From: Algoriphagus resistens
GTDB taxonomy: Bacteria; Bacteroidota; Bacteroidia; Cytophagales; Cyclobacteriaceae
Assembly: GCF_001442615.1 (NCBI RefSeq)
Contig: NZ_LMXN01000008.1
Span: forward strand, 171,378-235,377
DNA length: 64,000 bases
Direction of reading: 5' to 3'
A model generated the notes under the pieces. It ran no database searches. It saw only the letters and a list, made by a program, of their open reading frames with translations, and was not told the origin of the DNA. This document shows positions 9,081 through 17,920 of the stretch, in pieces (within the stretch, counting starts at the first letter, position 1; the number at the start of each line of letters is the position of its first letter). The translations under genes and the position numbers were made by a program.

Positions 9081-10338
9081 GATTACCAATAAACGGAATA
9101 GCACCATAACGCCCCTCGATATAGTCTTTTTCGAAAGAACGGTCCTTCCGGATAGTTTTACCTTCTTCTTTATATTCTACTAAAGAGTACATTTCTGAAG
9201 CACCGTATTTGTCTTTTTCCACAAAATAGATCTGGTCCCTCCGATAATTGCCATAATGCAACAGGTTGGTATCATGGGTAGCAAAGATCAACTGCGCATT
9301 GTTTGGGTTGAGTTCTTTTGAATTAAACAATTTGGTAATCGCAAGTGTCAATAGTGGATGTAAACTTGCATCCAGTTCATCAACGACCAGCAATCCCCCA
9401 TCATTCAATACGTCAAAAACAGGACCTGAGATATTGAAGAGTTTATTGGTTCCCGAGGATTCCTGGCTACGCATATCAAATTCAACTTCACCAACTAACC
9501 TGTCATTTGAGTCATACTTTTGGTGAATGGTTTTGATATCCATCCGGAAGGCTCCTTCCAGATCGGTGACCAGTTGTTTTACCATTGCTTCCGGCATTTC
9601 TCCGGGCAATTCCTTTGGATCAAACGGCTTTTTAATAATGGATATGTCCTCAAATCCCAAATCCAGTTTTTTGTAGAAATTCAGTAGTGTACTGCGTGTC
9701 TGCCTGTTGTCAAGCATATCAAAAGTCACCCCTTTATATCCTTCATGTTTCAACCCTGAAATAGCAATGAAGTTGTTGAACCACTTCATGATTTTCTTGG
9801 CGATCTTGCCATTGAACTGGTCGGCCACCGCTAAAAACAAAGCATTATCCCGTGTGCGCTCCTCCAACTCCTTACCTTCAGGAAAACCTTTCATCACCTC
9901 AATCCCTTCCCTTTCGCGTAGGAACAAGGGTTTTTCTGCAAGCTTTTGGGCTTCAAAAAGCCATTCTGAATGGATGATTCGATCATCCACTTCAAATCCA
10001 TATCGGTATCGAATACCGTCAATCAGAAATACCGCCTCAAAGAAAGATGGGGAGTGCTCGGTTTCTGTATTTAATAAAAAGGGGATGATGTCTAATTCAT
10101 CAGCAGAAGATTGTTCAAAGGATTGCAATACCATTCTCCTCATAGTGGACATGGCTTTGACCAAGTTGCTTTTACCGCTTGCATTTGGGCCGTAAATTAC
10201 CGCACCTCGCAGCAAATCGTAACGTCCCATAGAAAAGAGATTGGTATCCACATGCTCCTTGATGGAGGAAGCCTCTAGACTTAGCGTCGTTTTTGATTTA
10301 AAGGACAAGTAGTTTCCTACAGAAAATTCTATCAACAT
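9046..10338 (-). CDS. AAA family ATPase (AAA_15/AAA_21, abortive-infection type)
   Basis: A protein of 430 residues begins MLIEFSVGNYLSFK, the typical opening of the SMC-like ATPases found in RloA and other defence proteins. Walker A is GPNASGKS at 50-57, the Walker B/D-loop region is LLVVDELDASLHP and the switch His lies in FATHDTNLL. The end GAIPFIGNL is near the natural C-terminus of the family but continues with PGVGWQGS, which looks foreign. The usual partner gene (RloB-like) is absent; a coding-like tail overlaps the end in another frame and zeta toxin follows. Inference: an orphaned defence ATPase whose partner was deleted. Two palindromes upstream may be its operators. Confidence 0.85.
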   Translation of the reverse strand: MLIEFSVGNYLSFKSKTTLSLEASSIKEHVDTNLFSMGRYDLLRGAVIYGPNASGKSNLVKAMSTMRRMVLQSFEQSSADELDIIPFLLNTETEHSPSFFEAVFLIDGIRYRYGFEVDDRIIHSEWLFEAQKLAEKPLFLREREGIEVMKGFPEGKELEERTRDNALFLAVADQFNGKIAKKIMKWFNNFIAISGLKHEGYKGVTFDMLDNRQTRSTLLNFYKKLDLGFEDISIIKKPFDPKELPGEMPEAMVKQLVTDLEGAFRMDIKTIHQKYDSNDRLVGEVEFDMRSQESSGTNKLFNISGPVFDVLNDGGLLVVDELDASLHPLLTLAITKLFNSKELNPNNAQLIFATHDTNLLHYGNYRRDQIYFVEKDKYGASEMYSLVEYKEEGKTIRKDRSFEKDYIEGRYGAIPFIGNLSKPGVGWQGS

Positions 10339-10352
10339 TACTTATCTATTTA

Positions 10353-10419
10353 TGAGACATATTCTCAAATATAAGAAAAACATATGATTTATTATGTGAA
10401 ATGAGAATATTTCTCATTT
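10353..10419 (-). promoter_or_regulatory. Paired TGAGA-N5-TCTCA palindromes upstream of the ATPase gene
   Basis: TGAGACATATTCTCA (10353-10367) and TGAGAATATTTCTCA (10402-10416) share the same arms and spacer length; the second extends to a 9-bp-arm palindrome (10399-10419). Centres are 49 bp apart, immediately before the ATPase start at 10338. A dimeric repressor site pair is inferred. Confidence 0.6.
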
Positions 10420-10928
10420 TATGGCAGATTAAGTGGGCTATAGTTTACGAATAAAACCATGTATTATGAATAAACTGAGATACAATTCAGGAAGGTAGGT
10501 ACCAGAGAGCGATAAGGACCATTCCAAAGCTAATTGCAGAAATAGCATCTAAAAGCGGAACCTAAATGAATGAAGCTGATTAAGGGAGATATGGAGCTGC
10601 AACGTCCCATGAAAGTCTAGCCCAAGCGATACAACATGGAACCATTCAGAATCATTTATCGCCTATACATCTGTTAGTTACCGAAGAGCTTTCGGTGTAA
10701 AAATGGTCCTATAAATTATAGTGTGATTTAGTCATTCCCTGAAGACAGGAAAACGAGGGTATTTTTTAGATGAAAACCAGAAAGTCACCCACATTTTACA
10801 AGGAATAGTTTGGAAATTACTAGGATTTGGGGACAGGCGGTGGTGGGATTGCACTTCGGGTTACATTGGATAAATGCTCTTCCCTGTTTTACAGGATGGC
10901 CCTGATCCAGTGCAAAGCAGGATCACAT
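10420..10928. other. Intergenic stretch with a short direct repeat
   Basis: No gene recognised. The only structure noted is the segment 10757-10797, which recurs at 12124-12164 on the far side of the broken zeta module. Confidence 0.5.
10757..10797 (+). repeat. Direct repeat flanking the broken zeta module, left copy
   Basis: Core GATGAAAACCAGAAAGTCAC followed by CCACATTTT matches 12124-12164 at about 85% over 41 bp, with weaker similarity continuing for another 50 bp. Both copies have the same orientation and enclose the zeta pseudogene and its small partner. Confidence 0.55.
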
Positions 10929-11635
10929 CTAATTAATCGCCTGCTTATATAGCTTCGGGGTGAACTCCCCCAAAAAGGCGGGGAGATCAGCTTTTTTAAC
11001 CAATTCACCTTTTTGGAATGTCAAACAATAATCCGGAGCCTAGCCATACGTGGAGCTATTGAATAAATGCAGGGTATCAAAAAAACCGAAAAACTCATCC
11101 AGATTACTGTATCCTGCTTTAAACCGATTCATGATTTCACTCTCTGGCACAAAGTGCCCGCCATTCTCAACTCTGATCGCCACTCTTTTTTGGGCTTCGT
11201 CTACTGAATTCAAGCAGAAATAAATCATGTTAACCGCATACCCTTTGGCTTTAAAAATCAATGGCCAGTGTAAAGGGTCAGAATTGAAATTGGTTTCATG
11301 TGTTTATAATTTGCCTTAATAGGTCACATGGAATCTTTGACGATTAAAATAATCATTGCCCTGTAAGCTTTAATGATGATTTTAATCGTGTCGATTTCAT
11401 AGGCAAAAGATTTTCCGGCATCAATAGCCTGATCGATTTGCGTCTCAAGCTTTTGGAATGCCATACTGTGTGCCATCTGATCCTGGAAATCCGTAGGGAT
11501 TATCGAGGAGTAGATTTCGAGGAAATGCTTATCATAATCAAAAACGGCTATCCCTTCAGGAGATAGGATGCGTGAATAAGAAGATTTACCCGCACCGTTG
11601 CATCCCGCGACAACTAAAAGCTGGGGTTTTTCCAT
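10929..11635 (-). pseudogene. Zeta toxin family protein, disrupted
   Basis: The N-terminal part has MEKPQLLVVAGCNGAGKSS (Walker A at 11-19) and reads well to SFAYE. There the frame is broken by a 101-bp insertion (11300-11400 including a 6-bp target repeat). Removing the insertion restores FAYETNFNSDPLHWPLIF, and reading continues through GYAVNMIYFCLNSVDEAQ and the Arg-rich EIMNRFKAGYSNL. A second lesion is an in-frame TAG at 11040-11042 after NSSTYG; the frame then continues APDYCLTFQKGELVKKADL to a natural stop at 10929. The intact gene would encode about 200 residues, the same size as the zeta toxin at 8.4-8.9 kb, though sequence similarity between the two is limited. Confidence 0.85.
11300..11394. 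mobile_element. Small hairpin insertion element, copy A
   Basis: A 95-bp insert flanked by TTTCAT on both sides (11294-11299 and 11395-11400), inserted in the zeta gene. Its head GTGTTTATAATTTG is shared with a second copy at 20222. Its other half is a strong hairpin: CGATTAAAATAATCATT pairs with AATGATGATTTTAATCG with one mismatch in 17. It carries no gene and resembles a MITE or REP-type element. Confidence 0.7.
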
Positions 11636-11796
11636 TAGTTAAACTGTGGAGACACCTTGGGATTCTTTGTCAGTGTACCCATGGCTGCTTTCTGCTCATA
11701 TATGCGGATCTCCTTTTTAATGCGCGGCATCTGGCTTTTCATTTTTTTAGTCAAATCCTCTATCTGCTCAGTAAGCTTATCTTTTTTGGTACCCAT
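11635..11796 (-). CDS. Small charged protein preceding the broken zeta toxin
   Basis: The 53-residue frame starts MGTKKDKLTEQIEDLTKKMK, a Lys/Glu-rich probable coiled coil, and ends KNPKVSPQFN. Its stop overlaps the start of the zeta toxin (TAATG), the classic sign of translational coupling. The order is partner then toxin, the reverse of the locus at 8.2-8.9 kb, but both small proteins open with MGTK and are rich in charged helix. An antitoxin-like role is inferred; no family recognised. With the toxin dead this gene may itself be free to decay. Confidence 0.55.
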   Translation of the reverse strand: MGTKKDKLTEQIEDLTKKMKSQMPRIKKEIRIYEQKAAMGTLTKNPKVSPQFN

Positions 11797-12606
11797 ATCA
11801 CAAAGATACTAAATTTTAAAATTTTCGAAATCAAGACGAAATTGAAAACACAGGGATTTTATATGTACTTGTTAAAATGCTAGGCTCCTTCAGGACTGTT
11901 TGACCTTGTAGTATCAAAAGATGATGGATTAGTTTCCGAATTTAAGCCAGAAGAAAACGATTAAGTTGACGTAGTTCCCGAATCCTTCCAGTCTCAGGAA
12001 TGAGAACTTCAGGCGATAATGAACTGTGACAATGAAAGGACTAAAATGATACCTTCTCACACATGCTGGCGTCCTATTAAATTAGTTCATAAAATTGTTT
12101 TCTTACATTCGCCCTCTTACACAGGGTGTTTATTAAATGAAAACCAGGAAGTTATCCACATTTTGGACTAAAAATGGGAAGGCGGTTGCGAGATTACTTT
12201 CGGTAGTTGATTTGGATTTATATAGAAACGCACTTGTTCCACTGGATTGAACCCTTAGCCTTTGCGAATAACATTCTACAAACCAGTAGTTGCCATCCTT
12301 CACAAACAGCTAAAAAGCCAAGCGAATATAGGGGCCTTGATTGCATTCTGCTCATCACACAAGTGGACAAAAGGGACAGCATAAAGCCGCTCGCAGGCTC
12401 CGCTATTTATATCCGTTTCCATTTGTCCCATCTACAGGCTCCTTATTAGGGCTTTCTTTATTACTGTTTTTTCTTTGTGAAAGTGTTTTTGGAACGTTCC
12501 GATTGTCCATTAAGAGGCTAATTCAGGTATTTCCACCTTCGGGTTTCAGTGTGACAGTAAAACAGAAGAAAGGAAGACTTTGTGACTTGCACCAAAGAAA
12601 TCCTGA
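11797..12606. other. Intergenic stretch with the right direct repeat
   Basis: No gene recognised in about 800 bp. It holds the right copy of the direct repeat (12124-12164). Open frames here, such as the one at 12207-12449, have no family resemblance. Confidence 0.5.
12124..12164 (+). repeat. Direct repeat flanking the broken zeta module, right copy
   Basis: Core AATGAAAACCAGGAAGTTAT followed by CCACATTTT, matching the copy at 10757-10797 in the same orientation. Confidence 0.55.
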
Positions 12607-12756
12607 ATGAAAGTCAAAAAGAGTTTAACATTTAAAAAGGTTCAGGAGGTAATGAAAGAGGAAGGAGTTGATATAAACCAAGCGGAGTCTGAACAATTAT
12701 TGGACATGATCTATAGGTTTAGTAAATTAGTTGTCGAGCAAATAGTTAAGAAATGA
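12607..12756 (+). CDS. Small protein upstream of recombinase remnant
   Basis: This 49-residue frame begins MKVKKSLTFKKVQEVMKEEG, continues as a mostly helical charged sequence and ends VVEQIVKK. Its stop overlaps the start of the following recombinase pseudogene as ATGA, which points to a former operon. Short helical proteins of this kind often precede serine recombinases in Bacteroidota elements; here function is unknown. A leading AAGAAATCCTGA region offers no clear ribosome site, normal for this phylum. Confidence 0.6.
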   Translation: MKVKKSLTFKKVQEVMKEEGVDINQAESEQLLDMIYRFSKLVVEQIVKK

Positions 12757-13091
12757 CACGAGTTGATCTCTATATCAGTGTCAGAGTAAGCACAGATGAA
12801 CAGGCTGACAAAGGATACAGCTAGCGATACCAGGAGGAAATACTCAGGAAATACTGTGAATTCAATCACCTGCAGGTTGGCAGCATCGTATTTGAGGATT
12901 ATTCAGCCAGAAATTTCGACCGCCCCGAGTGGCAGAAACTCCTCGCCAACTGTAGGAAGTTAAGGGGACAGACCCAACAAATCCTGTTCACGAAGTGGGA
13001 TCGGTTCTGCAGAAATACTTGGGATGCGTACCAGATGATTTCTACGCTATCTAACTTGGGTATAAAAGCCCAGTCAATAGAGCAATTTTAA
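12753..13091 (+). pseudogene. Serine recombinase (resolvase-type), nonsense and truncated
   Basis: The frame reads MTRVDLYISVRVSTDEQADK, with the catalytic Ser in VRVSTDEQ, then GYS followed by TAG (12822-12824) where relatives have Gln. It continues RYQEEILRKYCEF, FEDYSARNFDRPEWQKLL and ILFTKWDRFCRNTWDAYQM. It stops at 13091 after about 112 codons, while full large serine recombinases have 400-550 residues. Both the nonsense codon and the missing C-terminal DNA-binding part mark it as dead. It is a relic of an integrated element in this toxin-rich stretch. Confidence 0.85.
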
Positions 13092-13309
13092 GTATACATA
13101 TATGTACTCTTTGTATAGAATTAAGATACAAATATGTATAATTTAGATGTCTGAAAATCTCCTTGATGAATTAAAGCCACCGGTTTTCGTATATGACAAG
13201 TAGCGCGTAAATTGACGATTATTTTTCAATCACGCCACAAACCAAAACTTTCGTTTCAAAAAAGTCGAAGCTATTTGTTATATAAGCTGTTGCCAGTAGT
13301 GTTTTATTT

Positions 13310-13642
13310 TTACGCTACTTTAAATTCCGATTCGTTCATTTCCACGCTGAACCTGACATTAGCTTTTAATGCTCGGAAAACTTTCAAAATCGTTTCGATA
13401 GTCACATTTTTTGTACTTCTTTCTAACTTTGAAATTTGTGATTTTTGGACACCGATTAGTTCTCCAAGTTGTTCTTGTGTTAAGTTCCGTTCTTTCCGCA
13501 CAGATTTTATCATTTCTCCGAGCAGTTCCATTCGTAGGTCAAATTCGTATTTGTCTCTTTCTGGAGTTCCAATTTTTCCTATGTCCCTGTCTTTTAGCTG
13601 GTCAAGGGTCATCATTTTCATTTTTTTATTCTTTGCTTCCAT
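13310..13642 (-). CDS. XRE-family antitoxin
   Basis: With the start at 13642 the protein has 110 residues. A helix-turn-helix of the XRE type lies in the C-terminal half (RNLTQEQLGELIGVQKSQISKLE), preceded by a charged helical region. The frame is open to 13714, but that start would overlap the toxin gene by 68 bp; the ATG at 13642 lies 4 bp after the toxin stop and is preferred, with 13666 as an alternative. It follows the RelE-like toxin, the order seen in HigBA-type systems. Such antitoxins neutralise the toxin and repress the shared promoter. Confidence 0.82.
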   Translation of the reverse strand: MEAKNKKMKMMTLDQLKDRDIGKIGTPERDKYEFDLRMELLGEMIKSVRKERNLTQEQLGELIGVQKSQISKLERSTKNVTIETILKVFRALKANVRFSVEMNESEFKVA

Positions 13643-13646
13643 AATT

Positions 13647-13979
13647 TTATTGTTCAAAATATTCATTTCTAATTCTTTCGGCTTTTTCGATTTCCACTTT
13701 AGGAACTTTGTCAACTTTTTTCACTATTCCGTGAGTTGAAATGACAAGTGTTTCGGATTTATTTGTTTTGTCCCAAAAAGCGAAAAGTCGATATTGTAGT
13801 CCACTATATTTTGTCCTAAATTCCCAAATCTCATCAGTCAGTTTTTTGAACAGTTTCGGGTCAAGTCCAAGTTTGGCTTTGTCAACGTTATAGTAAATTT
13901 TTTGTCTTGTCTTTAAGTCCAGCTTTTCTAAAAATTCGAGAGCTTGTTCAAGGAAAATGACTTCAAAATTTTTGTCCAT
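13647..13979 (-). CDS. RelE/HigB-like toxin (phage Gp49-like)
   Basis: This protein of 110 residues has the small RelE-fold layout: FLEQALEFLEKLDLKTRQKI helix pair, then LTDEIWEFRTKYSGLQYRLF and STHGIVKKVDKVP, ending in a Lys/Glu-rich helix IEKAERIRNEYFEQ. This is the pattern of HigB/Gp49-like ribosome-dependent mRNA interferases. It is first in a two-gene unit with the XRE antitoxin. Both genes appear intact, unlike many neighbours, consistent with a working toxin-antitoxin pair. Confidence 0.87.
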   Translation of the reverse strand: MDKNFEVIFLEQALEFLEKLDLKTRQKIYYNVDKAKLGLDPKLFKKLTDEIWEFRTKYSGLQYRLFAFWDKTNKSETLVISTHGIVKKVDKVPKVEIEKAERIRNEYFEQ

Positions 13980-14253
13980 TCAGTTTTCAACTTCGTTTTA
14001 CTGGACAAAGATAATAAAAAAGTTATATTATATGGAAACTTTTGCGGTTTTCTCACATTACTGGCAACACTTGTGGTTACAGCACTCCCGCTACCCTACT
14101 GCGTCTATATCGCGATTGTTTACAGGGCTTCGGAGGCCTGCTGTTTTCAAATTAAGAATTTCGTCTATCTCGTCAAGGACACTATTTCATCATTGAACGG
14201 ATAATACGCTGATGAATATCAACCCATATTTAAGCTGTCCAGAGCACAACCCA

Positions 14254-16251
14254 TCAAATTCCGGCATTCTTACCGTATGTTATCCCACATTCAAGAAACT
14301 CCTTAAATTTTTCTTTGGACATATATCCTGATACCGGAGAATTGATCACCTCTCCGTCTGGTGTCACCAATACGTAATGCGGCTGGGAGTTATTGTTGAA
14401 GTTCACCTGCTGAAATATCGACCATTTATCCCCTACAGTTCTGATTTTCTTTTGCTGTCCATTCCCCATGTCAACAGAATGTTGATCTATGGCGGGTAGC
14501 TCCTCACGATCATCTATATACAGGGATGCCAGCACCAACTTATCTCGGATCAGGGGTAGTACATCCGGCTCACCCCACACAAATTCTTCCATTTTCCGAC
14601 AGTTCTCACACCCATACCCCGTAAAGTCCAAAAGGATAGGTTTATTTTCTTTTTTGGCGGTTTGAATCGCCTTGAAATAATCATTTTCAGGCTGAATTCC
14701 ATAAATACCATCTTCGTGCCCAGCATATAAGCTGATATTCAATGGGGGTAAAATCCCGCTCAACGTTGACAATCTTGTTTTTTCTGACGGTATCAGCCCC
14801 TGGATTAAGTAGGCGATAAATAAAACACCTGAGAGCGCAACACCTTTCCTGAACGGGCATATCTTTTGGTTTCTACTGTCGTGGGGAAACCTGATCTTTC
14901 CAATTAAGTAGAGGACCAGTCCAATGGTTATCACTATCCAAATGCCAACAAAAATCTCCCTTTTCAACAAAAAGGTCTTGGACACCAGGTCAGCCTTGGA
15001 GAGGAATTTAAGTGCAAGGGCTACTTCCACAAACCCAAGAAAGACTTTAAGTGAATTCATCCAGTTTCCGGATTTTGGCAGGGATGCCAAAACTTGTGGA
15101 AATAAAGCCAAAAATCCAAATACCAAGGCCCAGGCAAGACCAAATCCCCCAAGGGCAAATGTAAGCAGCACCGGAACATTAGCCGAGGAGGAGGCCACCC
15201 CTCCCAACAGACTCCCCAATATTGGTCCTGTACAGGAAAAAGACACAATCACCAACGTCAGAGCCATAAAAAAAATCCCTAGTACTCCCCCTGCTTCTTC
15301 TGCCTTGGCTGATTTGTTGATCAGCCAATGGGGCAGGGTAATTTCGAAATACCCAAAAAAACTTAATGCAAAAAACAGGAATACAAAAAAGAAAAAAACA
15401 TTCAACCACACATTGGTGGAAATCTCATTGAAAATATTTCCGCTTATACCATCCAGTAGATGGAAAGGAATGCTTAATGCAAGAAAGATAACCAGAATGA
15501 ACGATCCGTAAACAACAGCATTCCTTTTTCCCTTACTTGTTTCTGAAGCGCTTTTGGTAAAATATGAAACCGTCAGGGGGATCATTGGGAACACACAGGG
15601 AGTAAGGAGCGCTATTAGGCCTCCCAACAATCCAAGGATAAACACCAGTCCATTTCCGGAATCCTGCGCTGCCTGCTCGATTCCACAGTCCACAAGGGGC
15701 ATTTTATAATCAAGGGAAGCGACCTTAATCCCATCCTCCAAGGAACCCAAAACAGGGTTGTTTCCGATGACAGTTGATGCACTATTTTCTGGTTCATCCT
15801 TAGCATTCAGCTGTTTCTCAAACCCAATCGTATTCGGTGCCAAACACACCAGGTCATTGCATACCTGAAAGGTGATCTCTGCGGCAATGCTGGTTGTTTT
15901 ATCAATGTCCTTTAATTTGAATTTTTGAACAAACTTGACAGAATCGGAATAATAAACGATCAGTACCCCAAATGCCTCACTAAACTCCTCAGTTTTATGG
16001 CCGATTTCCTGAAGGTCTCCGATCGGGTCCAAATCCACAGAAGAAACACGCATTTCGGTAGGAATCCCACTATCGGGTGGCAGATCTTTGGAATATAGGT
16101 GCCAGCCCCTATCGATCTTTGCTGCTAAAACAGCTTCATATTCATCGGTACCTGTTTTATTGACCTGGTACTCCCATTTCACTACTTCCTTTATTTGCGC
16201 CTGCAAACCTGTTACCAAGAACATGAAGGAAATCAACAGCCATATTTTCAT
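14254..16251 (-). CDS. DsbD-like thiol:disulfide interchange protein
   Basis: The protein has 665 residues in three parts. After a signal peptide comes an N-terminal DsbD-like domain with CNDLVC (Cys131, Cys136). A membrane part of about eight helices (200-490) carries Cys219 in LLTPCVFPMIP and Cys340 in SFSCTGPILGS. A C-terminal thioredoxin domain has GYGCENCRK (Cys548, Cys551). This is the standard architecture of DsbD, which carries electrons from cytoplasmic thioredoxin to periplasmic reductants. All six cysteines needed are present. It is monocistronic. Paralogues are common in Bacteroidota, so the gene symbol is withheld. Confidence 0.92.
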   Translation of the reverse strand: MKIWLLISFMFLVTGLQAQIKEVVKWEYQVNKTGTDEYEAVLAAKIDRGWHLYSKDLPPDSGIPTEMRVSSVDLDPIGDLQEIGHKTEEFSEAFGVLIVYYSDSVKFVQKFKLKDIDKTTSIAAEITFQVCNDLVCLAPNTIGFEKQLNAKDEPENSASTVIGNNPVLGSLEDGIKVASLDYKMPLVDCGIEQAAQDSGNGLVFILGLLGGLIALLTPCVFPMIPLTVSYFTKSASETSKGKRNAVVYGSFILVIFLALSIPFHLLDGISGNIFNEISTNVWLNVFFFFVFLFFALSFFGYFEITLPHWLINKSAKAEEAGGVLGIFFMALTLVIVSFSCTGPILGSLLGGVASSSANVPVLLTFALGGFGLAWALVFGFLALFPQVLASLPKSGNWMNSLKVFLGFVEVALALKFLSKADLVSKTFLLKREIFVGIWIVITIGLVLYLIGKIRFPHDSRNQKICPFRKGVALSGVLFIAYLIQGLIPSEKTRLSTLSGILPPLNISLYAGHEDGIYGIQPENDYFKAIQTAKKENKPILLDFTGYGCENCRKMEEFVWGEPDVLPLIRDKLVLASLYIDDREELPAIDQHSVDMGNGQQKKIRTVGDKWSIFQQVNFNNNSQPHYVLVTPDGEVINSPVSGYMSKEKFKEFLECGITYGKNAGI

Positions 16252-16524
16252 TTTATATTTAGCGTTTTAGGTACTTTTAAGGAGCTATTAAGAAGCTCAT
16301 TGTATTTTAAGGGGATCCTATTCAAGAGACTTCGACAATAAACAGTTTGATTATCCACCATGATTTAAGTAGCCATTTTTCCTTTGTTTTATTGGATGGA
16401 AACCTAATAAGGATGGCCATAGAAGATGCCAGTGTTTTCCTGAATCTCATACTACCTTAATGATAGACATGAGGATATACACAATGAATTGTTATTCCGA
16501 CTAGTTTATATTGACTATCATTCC

Positions 16525-17049
16525 TCACAGTTCATTAGTCAAAGGAAAATCAATTGGAACTTTCAGGACTTTTCCCGTGAAATTGGTAATGAAATTATCC
16601 CCGACCACATGTAGTGTGTCGATCAGGTTTTCATACGTAAAGCCTGCATGGAAAAAGTTATTGAGTTTATCAGTTTCAACCGCTCCCTTCTTTTCTACAA
16701 TATCTTTGACCAATTGGACCAGAACGTCAAGCCTCCGGTCGAAAGGCGCTTCCCCCTTTCTCAGGAGGATAATTTCCTGTTCAGTAAAGCCATTCAGCTT
16801 TCCGATCATCGTGTGTGCACTTAAGCAGTACATGGCGTTGTTCTGTTGGGAAACAACCAATGTGATTGCCTCACTCTCCCTGATTGAAAGGGAGTTTTTT
16901 CGTATATGAAAGGGGTAGTATGCACTGAGCGCATTTTCCGAATGCATCATTGCAGCATACATATTGGGGGTACGTCCCAGTTTTTCGTTGAAATATTTCA
17001 CGTAACCCCGGTTCAGCTCTTTAACTTCTGACAGGTTGGGAATATCCAT
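16525..17049 (-). CDS. Carboxymuconolactone decarboxylase / peroxidase-related (AhpD-like) protein
   Basis: The start at Met (17049) gives a 174-residue protein beginning MDIPNLSEVKELNRGYVKYF and containing MYAAMMHSENALSAYY, ITLVVSQQNNAMYCLSAHT and the long C-terminal helices of the CMD/AhpD family. AhpD-like proteins use a CxxC(xxxH) motif; here the second Cys and His are present in YCLSAH but the position of the first Cys is Ala (NNAMYC). It follows an AraC-family regulator by 31 bp on the same strand, so the two may be one transcript. A role in peroxide or organic-substrate handling is inferred. Confidence 0.85.
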   Translation of the reverse strand: MDIPNLSEVKELNRGYVKYFNEKLGRTPNMYAAMMHSENALSAYYPFHIRKNSLSIRESEAITLVVSQQNNAMYCLSAHTMIGKLNGFTEQEIILLRKGEAPFDRRLDVLVQLVKDIVEKKGAVETDKLNNFFHAGFTYENLIDTLHVVGDNFITNFTGKVLKVPIDFPLTNEL

Positions 17050-17080
17050 TGGTAAGGAAATTAGGTTGTAAGATTTTGTA

Positions 17081-17920
17081 TCAGGAATTTCTGAAATCTG
17101 AAATATTGGTTCCAGAATACATTTTGAAGAACCTGCTGAAATGTGAAGGGCTTTCAAAGCCCAGCTCATAGGCTATTTCTTTGGCTGATTTATCCGTATA
17201 GTGCAGGTAGCGCTTTGCTTCCAGGATAATCCTGTTCTGTATCAGCTTCGACGGGGCCGGATGTTTCAACAGGGAAAAGATATTACTCAGGGTTTTGGGT
17301 GATTTGTTCAGCATTTCTGCGTAAAAACTTACCCCGTGTTCCTGCTTAAAGTGGCTCTCCAAATTCACTGAGAACTTTCTGACAATATCCATTTTATCCT
17401 CCGGGAATTGTTGGTAGCTCTCACTCTGTTGTTTTGCGATGCGGGTAATCTTGATGATGAGATGCTTTAACAGCGTTCTTAGCATCTCTCCCTGAAAGCT
17501 ATCCTTAGATTGCCATTCATCGGTAAATATTTTTTCCAGTTGAAACATTGCTTCTATTTCGGAAGGGCTCAAGGAAATAAACATCGGGTGTTGTATGCCA
17601 TAGAACAGAAATCCGACACAGCCCACTTCTGCATCATGATCCAAAATGCAATAAAACTCCCTGTTGAATTGCCAGGCTATCAGGTCATCCGGATGTTCAA
17701 AGGAAAAGTGCTGGTTAGAAACAAGCGGCACCATAGAACCGGCCGGCATTTCATATGAGATATCATCTATAACCACCTGCTGCGTTGCCCCCTTATTAAA
17801 AACAAACGTATTGATCGGGAATGGGGAAGGGTTGCTAAGCCCCCACCCCCTCAATTCCCTGTTGTTGACATGCATGATAAAAAGCCCTCTAGTGGATTCT
17901 TCCGCGAATTTTCTGATCAT
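17081..17920 (-). CDS. AraC family transcriptional regulator
   Basis: A 279-residue protein has an N-terminal cupin-like sensing domain (about 1-150) and a C-terminal double helix-turn-helix, seen in RIILEAKRYLHYTDKSAKEI and AYELGFESPSHFSRFFKMYSG. Regulators of this layout bind DNA upstream of neighbouring operons in response to a small ligand. It lies 31 bp before the AhpD-like gene and likely controls it or is co-transcribed with it. Ligand unknown. Confidence 0.9.
   Translation of the reverse strand: MIRKFAEESTRGLFIMHVNNRELRGWGLSNPSPFPINTFVFNKGATQQVVIDDISYEMPAGSMVPLVSNQHFSFEHPDDLIAWQFNREFYCILDHDAEVGCVGFLFYGIQHPMFISLSPSEIEAMFQLEKIFTDEWQSKDSFQGEMLRTLLKHLIIKITRIAKQQSESYQQFPEDKMDIVRKFSVNLESHFKQEHGVSFYAEMLNKSPKTLSNIFSLLKHPAPSKLIQNRIILEAKRYLHYTDKSAKEIAYELGFESPSHFSRFFKMYSGTNISDFRNS

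Noticed and set aside
13957..14196. Open frame of 79 codons between the toxin pair and the DsbD-like gene
   Set aside because: It begins opposite the toxin gene, has an unusual Arg/Ser-rich composition and no recognisable domain; likely spurious.
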